Of a stretch of 22,988 nt of DNA, positions 13,701 through 20,167 are shown one piece after another; the first letter of the stretch is position 1; each line of letters begins with the position of its first letter. The stretch lies in NCBI GenBank assembly GCA_040401695.1, contig JBBANY010000037.1, forward strand, positions 1 to 22,988. The letters run 5' to 3'. The translations under genes and the position numbers were made by a program. The notes beneath the pieces are model-generated. The model did not search any database. It was not told where the DNA came from and saw only the letters and a list, made by a program, of their open reading frames with translations. The stretch comes from F1-20-MAGs119 sp040401695. Its GTDB lineage: Bacteria; Actinomycetota; Acidimicrobiia; Acidimicrobiales; Ilumatobacteraceae.

Positions 13701-13904
13701 GTTGCATCGCCGACCACGTACGTGCGACCGGCTTCGCGCGGCAAGGCGACGTGGAAAGTTCGTGGCGGTTGCACCCTGAACGAATCGAACACACGAATAA
13801 CCGCGCCGAGGCGCGTGACGACGTGTCAACTGAGTGTCACGACGGCGAAGTTCGAATCGACGCCGAAGACGACGAAGTCGGTGACGATCGTCGTGACGAA
13901 GTGA
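10701..13904 (+). CDS. large secreted lipoprotein with delta-60-like repeats and FN3-like C-terminus
   Basis: 1067 residues from the GTG at 10701, which has CAGGGG ahead. Starts at 10668 and 10680 only lengthen the signal peptide. Residues 1-21 form a lipoprotein signal (MRQAKKILGLVVVATLLAAAC), then an acidic Thr-rich linker. The body contains blocks like the uncharacterised delta-60 repeat (beta-propeller-like): YDLPSGRPNTTLGDKGRIVV, GFAADGKLDTEVGAGG, NVDNGSVDVGFGTNGHATV (near 650-665) and TLAGAPDATFGTNGVAMF (near 780-795). A charged Ala/Gln/Glu stretch spans about 860-896. An FN3-like domain (about 897-990, ending in the GLDPSVAYTVSVAPKG pattern) and a two-Cys C-terminal domain follow. It is probably surface-exposed and may bind polymer or cell wall; no catalytic motif is seen. 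Its last 68 bp overlap the opposing membrane protein gene. Confidence 0.85.
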   Translation: MRQAKKILGLVVVATLLAAACGDNAENTTDTVSTDSPPADTATDDDDRDRNVGTSGFGENGGGVASARLTENVETRFDTRVFRRVRYEEVGGRRVANFRDLFVVTKVSRTVSDKVSTTLHIDGFTTEGDDPASYPMRNFGNAGRVSIEMPVKSSEWVNIPNAFTVVSRELLAVSFPTAEINGDSAGLIEFYDLPSGRPNTTLGDKGRIVVPKSTGIDDVHDIALREMGDDGKPRLVVAGLAYDTSNDSYTETDLVIAGFAADGKLDTEVGAGGSGTISLRGSLASFGTNALWNVRLADPGLSTVKGMIGAAVTSLIPNPTKIKAWRPDEVELTGLVARAPRSGGPITMDAANGAYVNSLRTGLESVGVRNAILDIDNSLDVHMTGVPYGTGYTPQNEHGHDAVTFTSASPTQGVTVRPINVPFRTANKAMSRTGAFVADLSSEGKRFSVEIYNDTAERVTSSVICFDEQLCNVDDVPGVRALIDISPAEGSWTTVQSMQVDAAGVHVVVHTARTLLGDAPYQVLSFAPDGSAVVGEPSTFGGDFNTYESEEIEENNVLNTFNVRWVDAANVLGARRLATTGSTRRDYEPNMVLVSDAGEDPREVPLSLPLGISSYSADKKSVARIDDSSLALRADVFSDSGREVRLYKVNVDNGSVDVGFGTNGHATVSGIRRDDDCRWDEVLESGPGVVALLVIDHDPKSVDDAEDCSEAPHTVSWAAFTTLGKAVGTGTAVADLVPVGFTGVTDYSVDARGNLYVVGYRDVFDGEDYVTSSAVIAKFTLAGAPDATFGTNGVAMFDGTTNALYSAGVRLVGAVDAEARVYLAAPISDFKADVDVLVLRLTAAGVVDGAMGAVAPDAAEQTKGDATPRQERETAQAQRESNGAAEAAAKTADERQAATPVDSGLTVIATKPVLTAVKAVADRSLTVWWSQPAAKQGYVTAIAMPGGRTCTSNEGSCIIRGLDPSVAYTVSVAPKGEEAAGSASAESISVKPIVTLKLGRVASPTTYVRPASRGKATWKVRGGCTLNESNTRITAPRRVTTCQLSVTTAKFESTPKTTKSVTIVVTK

Positions 13905-14814
13905 CGGTGTAGATACTGGCCGCCAGCAGTGCGGCACCAACCGCGGTGACGACGAGTCCGCTCACGACATCGCTTTCGATTGACCGACCGACGAGAATCC
14001 CGACATCGACGGTGACGGCGATTCCCGAGACGAGCATGACCTCGAGGCGCGATCCGGCCGCACCGTAGAGGAACAGCAGAGCGGCGACCGCCAGCGGGAA
14101 CAGGGTCAACCATGCGCTGCGGTCGGCACCGTTGATGCCGTTCGACGAGAAGATCATGGTGAGCACACCGACCGCGTGCGGTGCGAACGAAAACGGTGGC
14201 TCGGACAGGCTGAAAGCGAAGAGCACGAAACCACCGAGTGTGAAGATCACCGCAGTCCACGAATCGCCCGCATCGAGCAACGACACCGAGGCCGCAACGA
14301 CCGCAATCCACGAGACGCACGATGCGATCGTGGCGGCGAACATGGAACGCTCGAGACGGAGGAACGACCACACAAGACCCGGGACTGCGATCCACAGCAC
14401 CACATGTTCACCACGCAGGTTCTGCTCGTTCAACGTGATGGCGACCGCGGCGACGAGAGCGGCCGAGCCGAGCAACTCGATGACTTCACCGCCGCGACGG
14501 CCGAGCACGTTGTCAGCGCGCGCGAAGCGGACCTGCATCCAGAAGGCAAGTGACAGCACGATCGCCGCCGCGATATAGAGCAACGCGGCGATCGACATGG
14601 GGGATGCGTCTTCCAGTGCGGCCGTGGTCGTCCACACGACACCGACGAGAATGACGAGACCGCCGAGGTAGCCGAGAACTTCGCGGAGGGGTATGAAGAT
14701 GCGTGGCGCAATCTCGAGATCATCGGCCTCTACGCGTGTGAGGCGACCGTCGGCCACGAGTGTGTCGAGTTGTTCGCCGAATGACTTGCGATCCTGGAAT
14801 GAGACGAGAGCCAT
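13837..14814 (-). CDS. multipass membrane protein, DUF2157-like
   Basis: 325 residues from the ATG at 14814, with AAAGGA about 8 nt upstream. The GTG at 14820 is only 2 nt from that site and less likely. A soluble N-terminus (FQDRKSFGEQLDTLVADGRLTRVEADDLE) precedes about eight to nine hydrophobic segments starting at residue 45. A short helical head plus many membrane spans recalls DUF2157-type proteins; this is a weak match made by eye. It lies 18 nt after the pyrophosphatase stop and is likely cotranscribed. The Ser-rich tail (SSRRSSPTSSSSASIRTSPS) is encoded by the 68 bp shared with the end of the lipoprotein gene on the other strand. That tail may have arisen by run-through of an earlier stop. 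Confidence 0.78.
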   Translation of the reverse strand: MALVSFQDRKSFGEQLDTLVADGRLTRVEADDLEIAPRIFIPLREVLGYLGGLVILVGVVWTTTAALEDASPMSIAALLYIAAAIVLSLAFWMQVRFARADNVLGRRGGEVIELLGSAALVAAVAITLNEQNLRGEHVVLWIAVPGLVWSFLRLERSMFAATIASCVSWIAVVAASVSLLDAGDSWTAVIFTLGGFVLFAFSLSEPPFSFAPHAVGVLTMIFSSNGINGADRSAWLTLFPLAVAALLFLYGAAGSRLEVMLVSGIAVTVDVGILVGRSIESDVVSGLVVTAVGAALLAASIYTVTSSRRSSPTSSSSASIRTSPS

Positions 14815-14832
14815 GGGCACCGTCCTTTCGGG

Positions 14833-15312
14833 TCAGTTCTTGTAACGGGCGAGGGCCGCCTGGATCTCCTTCTCGGCCGCCACCTTGTCGGCCCAACCGC
14901 CCACCTGCGAGTCCTTGCCCGGTTCGATGAGTTTGTAGACCTCGAAGAAATTCGCGACTTCAGCGAGAAGGAAATCGGGTGCATCGGACAAGTCGTTGAA
15001 CTTTTCGTACCGCGCATCGCGCGCGGGTACACACAACACTTTCGCGTCGGGACCTTTTTCGTCCTGCATCCAGAACACACCGATGGGGCGCGCCCACACG
15101 TGGCAACCCGGGAACGTGGGTTGCGGAAGGAGAATCAGCGCGTCGAGTGGGTCTCCGTCTTCGCCCAGTGTGTGCGGAAAGAACCCGTAGTCGAGCGGGT
15201 ACTGCGTTGCGGTGAACAGCGTCCGGTCGAGCCAAATTGCACCGGTGTCGTGGTCCATTTCGTACTTGTTGCGCGACCCCTGTGGGATCTCGACGACCAT
15301 TTCGATTTCCAT
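14833..15312 (-). CDS. ppa: inorganic pyrophosphatase (family I)
   Basis: 159 residues; a cytoplasmic Mg-dependent enzyme that hydrolyses PPi to two phosphates. The signature EDGDPLDALIL gives metal ligands Asp52, Asp54 and Asp57, and Asp84/Asp89 in WMQDEKGPDAKVL match the second acidic pair. YPLDYGFFPHT and the C-terminal helix (FFEVYKLIEPGK) are as in the family, and the length is that of the short bacterial form. The start at 15312 fits the family N-terminus (MEIEMVVEIPQGSRNKYE). It has no ribosome site but does have TAGGGT 6 nt upstream, so the message is likely leaderless. A membrane protein gene follows after 18 nt. Confidence 0.96.
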   Translation of the reverse strand: MEIEMVVEIPQGSRNKYEMDHDTGAIWLDRTLFTATQYPLDYGFFPHTLGEDGDPLDALILLPQPTFPGCHVWARPIGVFWMQDEKGPDAKVLCVPARDARYEKFNDLSDAPDFLLAEVANFFEVYKLIEPGKDSQVGGWADKVAAEKEIQAALARYKN

Positions 15313-15318
15313 GCACCC

Positions 15319-15324
15319 ACCCTA
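15319..15324 (-). promoter_or_regulatory. -10 box TAGGGT for ppa, leaderless type
   Basis: The minus-strand TAGGGT ends 6 nt before the ATG at 15312. It matches TAnnnT, with spacing close to the 7 nt seen at other starts in the window. Confidence 0.5.
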
Positions 15325-15343
15325 GGGGCGCGCGACAGGAATG

Positions 15344-16183
15344 TCAGCCGAAGCGCACGGAGTACATGGAAAGAGACGAATAGACGTAGCCGTCGGTGAT
15401 GACCTTCGGCCGCTCTCCTTTTGCGCGTGCACCGAGCACGTAAAGAAGAGGCAGGAAATGTTCGGGCGTCGGTGCCGCATAGGCCGCGTCGGGGTGTTCC
15501 TGCCACCGTTCGATTGCGGCGATGTCGTCACGCTCGATCGTGTCGACGATGAAGTCGTGGAACCGGATGGCGGCCGGGTGGGCCTGTGCATCGACCGACC
15601 AGTCGATGGCGCCGAGATTGTGGACGATGTTGCCGCTGCCGAGGATGAGCACGCCTTCCTGTCGCAGTACGGCCAACTTGCGTCCCGCCTCGACGTGCCA
15701 GGCCGCGGGCCGGGACAAGTCGATCGACAGTTGCGTCACCGGAACGTTGGCGTCGGGGAACACGTGGGCGAGCACCGACCATGTGCCGTGGTCGACACCC
15801 CACGTGGTGGTGCGGCCGATCGGCGCGGGTGCGCACATGGGTCGGAGAAGGTCGGCGACGCGCAGCGCGACTCCGGGCGCGCCGGCCACCGGATAGCGGA
15901 ACCGCGAGAGTTCGGGCGGAAAACCGGAGTAGTCGTGGATCATCTTCGGGTCATCGCTCGTCTGCACGAGCGTGGCACCGGCGGGAGTCGGCGCCCAGTG
16001 GGCCGAGATGCACAGGATCGCCCGTGGGGTGGCGTACATGCCGAGGTCGTTCATCGCACGCGAATGCTCGGCGTTTGCGAACAGTGCGCCGAACTGGCCC
16101 CACGCGGCCGTGAAGTCGTTGTTTTCGAGGGTATTCATGGGACTGCCGTGGCCGATGAACGCGACGGGCATGGGGACTGGCAT
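15344..16183 (-). CDS. LigB-superfamily extradiol dioxygenase, DODA/YgiD type
   Basis: 279 residues. The family (4,5-DOPA dioxygenase, E. coli YgiD) opens catechol rings next to the hydroxyl pair using one metal. Visible motifs: FIGHGSPMN with His12, CISAHWAP with His62, TTTWGVDHGTWSVLAHVFPDANVPVTQ with His132, LGSGNIVHNLG with His188, and PTPEHFLPLLYVLGA with His242. His12, His62 and His242 are the likely metal ligands and His188 a nearby catalytic residue, by analogy with YgiD. The length is typical. The ATG at 16183 has AGGA 7 nt upstream. The gene stands alone, divergent from msrA and not joined to ring-hydroxylation genes, so the natural substrate is open. Confidence 0.9.
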   Translation of the reverse strand: MPVPMPVAFIGHGSPMNTLENNDFTAAWGQFGALFANAEHSRAMNDLGMYATPRAILCISAHWAPTPAGATLVQTSDDPKMIHDYSGFPPELSRFRYPVAGAPGVALRVADLLRPMCAPAPIGRTTTWGVDHGTWSVLAHVFPDANVPVTQLSIDLSRPAAWHVEAGRKLAVLRQEGVLILGSGNIVHNLGAIDWSVDAQAHPAAIRFHDFIVDTIERDDIAAIERWQEHPDAAYAAPTPEHFLPLLYVLGARAKGERPKVITDGYVYSSLSMYSVRFG

Positions 16184-16239
16184 GTGAATTTCCTAGCAAA
16201 CGGGGCATGTCGGTTCGCAGGCGGAGGCGCCGTCGGCGG

Positions 16240-16245
16240 TACCGT
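16240..16245 (+). promoter_or_regulatory. -10 box TACCGT for msrA, leaderless type
   Basis: TACCGT ends 7 nt before the ATG at 16253. It fits TAnnnT and the spacing seen for pheA, tRNA-Ser, the thiolase gene and accD, and no ribosome site lies between. Confidence 0.5.
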
Positions 16246-16252
16246 CACGGAC

Positions 16253-16906
16253 ATGTTCGGTTTCAAGAAAGTCGAGATGGTGTCACCCGCCGATGCGTTG
16301 CCCGGTCGCACCGACCAGACGATGCCCGTGCCCGCCGCACACTTCGTGAACGGCAATCCACTCGTCGGGCCGTGGCCCGACGGGATGGAGACCGCGGTGT
16401 TCGGCCTGGGTTGTTTCTGGGGTGCCGAGCGCAAGTTCTGGCAGACCGAAGGTATGTGGTCGACGTCGGTTGGCTACGCGGGTGGATACACGCCGAATCC
16501 CGCATATGAAGAGGTGTGCTCGGGGTTGACCGGTCACACCGAAGTCGTGTTGGTGGTGTTCGACCCAGCCGTCGTGTCGTTCTCGAGACTGCTCGCGGTG
16601 TTCTGGGAATCACACGACCCAACGCAGGGCATGCGTCAGGGCAACGACGTCGGCACGCAGTACCGCAGTGCCATCTACACGACGACCGATGCCCAACGTG
16701 CGGCAGCGACGGCGAGCCGCGACGCGTACCAGGTGTTGCTGACCCGCGCGGGCTACGGCGATATCACAACCGAGATCGCACCGGCCGGTGACTACTTCTA
16801 CGCCGAGCCGTACCACCAGCAGTACCTGGGCAAGAACCCGAATGGCTACTGCGGGTTGGGTGGCACGGGAGTGTCGTGTCCCGTCGGCGTCGTCGGCGCG
16901 AACTGA
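16253..16906 (+). CDS. msrA: peptide-methionine (S)-S-oxide reductase
   Basis: 217 residues; repairs oxidised methionine. The catalytic motif GLGCFWGAE places the nucleophile at Cys54. SVGYAGGYTPNPAYEEVCSGLTGHTEVV and FFEVHDPT-like FWESHDPTQGMRQGNDVGTQYRSAIY follow. The C-terminal tail YCGLGGTGVSC has the two resolving cysteines (Cys200, Cys209) seen in three-Cys MsrA such as the E. coli enzyme, so it should be recycled by thioredoxin. There is an N-terminal extension of about 45 residues. The frame is open far upstream to 15341, but that part is antisense to the dioxygenase gene. The ATG at 16253 is supported by TACCGT 7 nt before it. The stop lies 4 nt from that of the opposing MFS gene. 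Confidence 0.95.
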   Translation: MFGFKKVEMVSPADALPGRTDQTMPVPAAHFVNGNPLVGPWPDGMETAVFGLGCFWGAERKFWQTEGMWSTSVGYAGGYTPNPAYEEVCSGLTGHTEVVLVVFDPAVVSFSRLLAVFWESHDPTQGMRQGNDVGTQYRSAIYTTTDAQRAAATASRDAYQVLLTRAGYGDITTEIAPAGDYFYAEPYHQQYLGKNPNGYCGLGGTGVSCPVGVVGAN

Positions 16907-16910
16907 CTCG

Positions 16911-18305
16911 TCAGGCCGCTGCGACGGCGAGTTGTTCGTTCGTGGGTTTGCGGAACAGCGCGATCATCACGATGCCGGCAAGGAAGATCGTGATCGACAC
17001 GTAGGCCCATCCCTGTTGCACGCCGTGGGCGACGTCCCTGCTCTTCACGGCAGCAGTCAGCAGTGAGCCGACGATTGCAAGACCGAGCGCAGCACCGACC
17101 TGACGCGCGGTGTTCGAGAGCGCCGAACCCATCGCGAAGCGTGTGTGGGGCAGGTATGCGGTCGCCGCGCTCGAGAACGTGGAGATGCTGAGTCCGATAC
17201 CGAAGCCGCTGATCACGTTGTAGGGGAAGAAGTGCGTCCAGAACGACGGTTCTTTCACCATGAAGATGTTCATGAGTGTCATCGACGCGGCGAAGATGAA
17301 ACAACCGAGTCCAATGACCTTGCCATGACCGAAGCGCTGTGCCGCGCGACCCGCCGGTGCGGCAACGAGCGCCGCCATGAACGGCCCTGGCACCGTTGCC
17401 CAACCCGACTTCAGGACGCCGTATCCCCACACCGCCTGGAGCCACTGCGTGTTGACGAAGATCATCGCGAAGAAACCGGCGGAGAAAACGAGGCCGGCAA
17501 GCGTCGACGCCGTGACGAAGGGAAGTTTGAGCAATCGCAGGTCGAGAACCGGTGCGGTGCTGCGTCGACACGTGACGACGAACGCGGCACTGGCAACCGC
17601 GGCACCGGCGAGAATGCCGATGGTGGTGGGCGTGGCCCAGCCCCACTCGTCACTTTGCACGATCGCGAGAGCGAGAAGACCGACGCTGAGGACGGCGAGC
17701 AACGCCCCGGGCACGTCGACGTGCTTTCGGGCGGTTTCGTCGAGGCTTTCACGCAGGAAGCGCACGCCGATGGCCGCAGCGACGAGGCACACGGGTACGT
17801 TCACGAAAAAGACCCAGCGCCAGTTGGCGACGTCGATGAGCGCACCACCAATGATCGGTCCGAGCGCAGCCGACAGACCTCCGACGGCACCCCAGATACC
17901 GATGGCGGCGCTGCGTCGTTCGACGGGGAATTCCGGCAGAACGAGTGCAAGCGATGCGGGAGAGAGAATGGCCCCGCCGATGGCCTGCAAGACGCGCGAG
18001 GCGATGAGCATTTCGGGGTTCTGTGCGATGCCGCACAACGCCGAGCCGATGGCGAAGATGACGAGGCCGCGGATGAAGGCTTTCTTGCGGCCGTAAGCGT
18101 CGGCAAGGCGTCCGGCGGTGAGCAGGGTCGCTGCGTAGGCGATGTTGTAACCGGAGAAGAGCCACGTGAGCTCGCGGCGCGTGTCGGCGCCGAACTCGGC
18201 GAGGAGCGAGCCGAATGCGACGTTGAGAATCGTCACGTCGAGAGAGACAAGCGCAATGCCCGTCGAAGTGAGCGCGAGAGTTTTCGCGCCGCGGGACATT
18301 GCCAT
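16911..18305 (-). CDS. MFS exporter, DHA2 (EmrB/QacA) family
   Basis: 464 residues with about 14 hydrophobic segments, the count of the DHA2 drug:proton antiporter family. SLDVTILNVAFGSL in the first segment is the usual D-x-T-(I/V)-(V/L)-N-V-A signature. GRLADAYGRKKAFIRGL is the loop 2-3 motif A, and RVLQAIGGAILSPASLALVLPEFP is the motif B/C region. The ATG at 18305 has GGGGG 7 nt upstream and lies 4 nt after the CoA-transferase stop, so they are cotranscribed. Starts further up in this frame would overlap that gene. The substrate is unknown; export of an organic acid made by the neighbouring CoA-ester enzymes is conceivable but not shown. Confidence 0.9.
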   Translation of the reverse strand: MAMSRGAKTLALTSTGIALVSLDVTILNVAFGSLLAEFGADTRRELTWLFSGYNIAYAATLLTAGRLADAYGRKKAFIRGLVIFAIGSALCGIAQNPEMLIASRVLQAIGGAILSPASLALVLPEFPVERRSAAIGIWGAVGGLSAALGPIIGGALIDVANWRWVFFVNVPVCLVAAAIGVRFLRESLDETARKHVDVPGALLAVLSVGLLALAIVQSDEWGWATPTTIGILAGAAVASAAFVVTCRRSTAPVLDLRLLKLPFVTASTLAGLVFSAGFFAMIFVNTQWLQAVWGYGVLKSGWATVPGPFMAALVAAPAGRAAQRFGHGKVIGLGCFIFAASMTLMNIFMVKEPSFWTHFFPYNVISGFGIGLSISTFSSAATAYLPHTRFAMGSALSNTARQVGAALGLAIVGSLLTAAVKSRDVAHGVQQGWAYVSITIFLAGIVMIALFRKPTNEQLAVAAA

Positions 18306-18309
18306 GTTG

Positions 18310-19428
18310 TTACCCCCAACCGTGTTCGCGAATGTCCTTGCCGTCGGCGTCTTTCGACTTTCCCTGCCAGCGGAGTGCACCCGGTGTCTTCGAAAGGCGC
18401 GCCACCAGCCCCTGCATGGGCGTGCCCTCCACTTGTTCGATCATCCTACGTGCGGCGAAGTGGGGGTCTCGCGCGATGTCGGCCATGTCGTAGACGGGCC
18501 CGACGGCCGCGTCGGCTTCCTCGAAGATGTGGATCACCTCGGCCTGCGTGCGTTGCGCGCACCACGCGGTGAGCAGTGAATTGATTTCTTCACGGTGTTC
18601 GACGCGGAGATTGAACGTCGCAAAGCGCGGGTCGTCGGCGACGCCGAGAAGCGCGAGTACGCGCGCGGCCACCGAGTCGCTGGAAGTCGAGATGCCGACC
18701 CACTTGCCGTCGCTGCACTGAAACGTGCCGCGCGGAACGGTGTAGGGAATGCCCGAGCCGAGACGTTGTTGTTGCTCGCCGGTGAGGGCATAGAGCGCGG
18801 GCAACGGTCCCATCATCTGGAAGATGCTGTCGAGCAGCGACACGTCGACCACTTGGCCTTCGCCCGCATGCAGGGCGACCATCGTCGCGAACGCGGCGAC
18901 GACGCCCGTGACTTCATCGGTCAACGCGATGGGTGGCAGCAAGGGTCCGCGGTCGGCCTCACCGCTGATCGCCGACAGCCCGCTCATGGCTTCGGCGATG
19001 GAGGCGAAGCCTGCTTTCTGTGCGTACGGGCCGTCTTGGCCGAAACCGGTGACGCGCGTGACGATGAGTTTCGGATTGCGCGCGTGCAACACCTCGGGAC
19101 CGAGGCCGAGGCGTTCGAGCGTGCCGGGACGAAAGTTCTCGACTAGCACGTGTGCCTCGTCGAGCAACGAGAGCAACACCTCACGGTCGGCATCGACTTT
19201 GAGATTCAGTGCGATGGTGCGCTTGTTGCGGTTGACCATCTTCCACCACAGACCGGTACCGTCGCGCGGGTCGCGCCACGCCATGTTGCGCATCGAGTCG
19301 CCCGTGTCGGGGTGTTCGACCTTGATGACGTCGGCGCCGTAGTCGGCGAGGTAGCGCGCACAATTCGGTCCGGCGAGAACCGTCGAGATGTCGACGACGC
19401 GGATGTCGGCGAGCGGAAGCCGTGACAT
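18310..19428 (-). CDS. CaiB/BaiF class III CoA-transferase
   Basis: 372 residues from the ATG at 19428. It moves CoA between acyl-CoA and a free acid. The N-terminal Rossmann part LADIRVVDISTVLAGPNCARYLADYGADVIKVEHP and the block NRNKRTIALNLK are typical. Asp195 in GEGQVVDVSLLD corresponds to the Asp that forms the covalent acyl anhydride in formyl-CoA transferase. The late blocks (VPRGTFQCSDGKWVGI, VGPVYDMADIARDPHFAARRM) are complete. The frame extends to 19524, but that part lies on accE, so the shorter start is chosen even though its ribosome site is weak. It follows accE by 29 bp and precedes the MFS gene by 4 bp. The acyl donor and acceptor cannot be told. Confidence 0.92.
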   Translation of the reverse strand: MSRLPLADIRVVDISTVLAGPNCARYLADYGADVIKVEHPDTGDSMRNMAWRDPRDGTGLWWKMVNRNKRTIALNLKVDADREVLLSLLDEAHVLVENFRPGTLERLGLGPEVLHARNPKLIVTRVTGFGQDGPYAQKAGFASIAEAMSGLSAISGEADRGPLLPPIALTDEVTGVVAAFATMVALHAGEGQVVDVSLLDSIFQMMGPLPALYALTGEQQQRLGSGIPYTVPRGTFQCSDGKWVGISTSSDSVAARVLALLGVADDPRFATFNLRVEHREEINSLLTAWCAQRTQAEVIHIFEEADAAVGPVYDMADIARDPHFAARRMIEQVEGTPMQGLVARLSKTPGALRWQGKSKDADGKDIREHGWG

Positions 19429-19457
19429 CGCGGCGTGCCGACCCGGAACCTTGTCGC

Positions 19458-19652
19458 CTAGAACCAGGGCCGGTCGCGACGCGCCGTGGACGGGCGTGCC
19501 CACCAACGACCACTGAACTTCCACGCACTGCGACGATCGCGCAGTGGCGAGGCGACCATTCCACCCACCGGCATCGCCGCACTGAGGGCAGCGACGATTG
19601 CGGCTGCTTCTTCCTCTGAGGGAGACGGGGAAATGGAAACGTTCTGGTTCAT
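19458..19652 (-). CDS. accE: acyl-CoA carboxylase epsilon subunit
   Basis: 64 residues, short enough to be missed by length filters. The pattern PSPSEEEAAAIVAALSAA, then a variable middle, then WKFSGRWWARP is that of actinobacterial AccE/PccE. These small subunits bind the alpha-beta carboxylase complex and raise its activity. The ATG at 19652 overlaps the stop of the RDD gene as ATGA, so translation is coupled. The usual accE position is directly after accD; here one membrane protein gene intervenes. Placement in an accD operon strongly supports the call. The alpha (biotin carboxylase) subunit is not in the window. Confidence 0.85.
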   Translation of the reverse strand: MNQNVSISPSPSEEEAAAIVAALSAAMPVGGMVASPLRDRRSAWKFSGRWWARPSTARRDRPWF

Positions 19653-20158
19653 GCGCGGATCACCACCGAGGACACCATTTTGTCGTGCCACGTCTGCTTT
19701 TCCGAATCCCAGAGCATCCAGAGGTAGCCGAGGTAGAAAACCCAGCCCGAAACAAACGACCCGAGGAGCCGTCCGACGGCCCGGCCGGTGCCGATGGGCT
19801 GTGCGGTGCGCCGGCACACCACGCGCACGCGCATGCGGCGTGACACGGGGCCGGCACCGGACCTTGCCACCCAGCGGATGGGAACGACGAACGCAAAGAC
19901 CACGCCGACGACGAGTGCGGCGATGCCGAGCCCGATGGGGGTCCATTCGATCTGGTCGGACGTGCAGGTGATCGAGTCGTTCGTGGTGTCGCAGTTCTGC
20001 ACGCCGAGCGCGACGAGGAAGATGCCACCGACGAGGATCGGCGAGGCGTAGATGAGGGCGACGATGTTGTCGCCGATGCGTGCAAAGAACCGCACCCAAA
20101 AACCCGCGTACTGCCACGCGACACGCGTCGAGGGATCGGGGGGCGGCAGTGAGTTCAT
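19649..20158 (-). CDS. RDD-family membrane protein
   Basis: 169 residues. VAWQYAGFWVRFFARIGDNIVALIY carries the Arg and Asp-Asn positions of the RDD domain (R...D..). Hydrophobic segments lie at about 27-52, 73-97 and 133-151, with QTWHDKMVSSVVI as the usual end block. RDD proteins are poorly understood; some affect ion exchange or membrane composition. The ATG is 9 bp after the accD stop, and the gene overlaps accE by 4 bp, so it sits inside the carboxylase operon. A two-Cys loop (NCDTTNDSITC) between segments 1 and 2 would be extracytoplasmic and may form a disulfide. Confidence 0.88.
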   Translation of the reverse strand: MNSLPPPDPSTRVAWQYAGFWVRFFARIGDNIVALIYASPILVGGIFLVALGVQNCDTTNDSITCTSDQIEWTPIGLGIAALVVGVVFAFVVPIRWVARSGAGPVSRRMRVRVVCRRTAQPIGTGRAVGRLLGSFVSGWVFYLGYLWMLWDSEKQTWHDKMVSSVVIRA

Positions 20159-20167
20159 CGACGCCGG

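Noticed and set aside
15341..16252. Long N-terminal extension of MsrA in the same frame
   Set aside because: It lies antisense to the complete dioxygenase gene and has no family similarity; the ATG at 16253 has its own promoter box.
17145..18572. 475-codon plus-strand frame
   Set aside because: Antisense of the MFS and CoA-transferase genes; the product is low-complexity, Glu/Asp/Arg/Gly-rich, with no recognisable motif.
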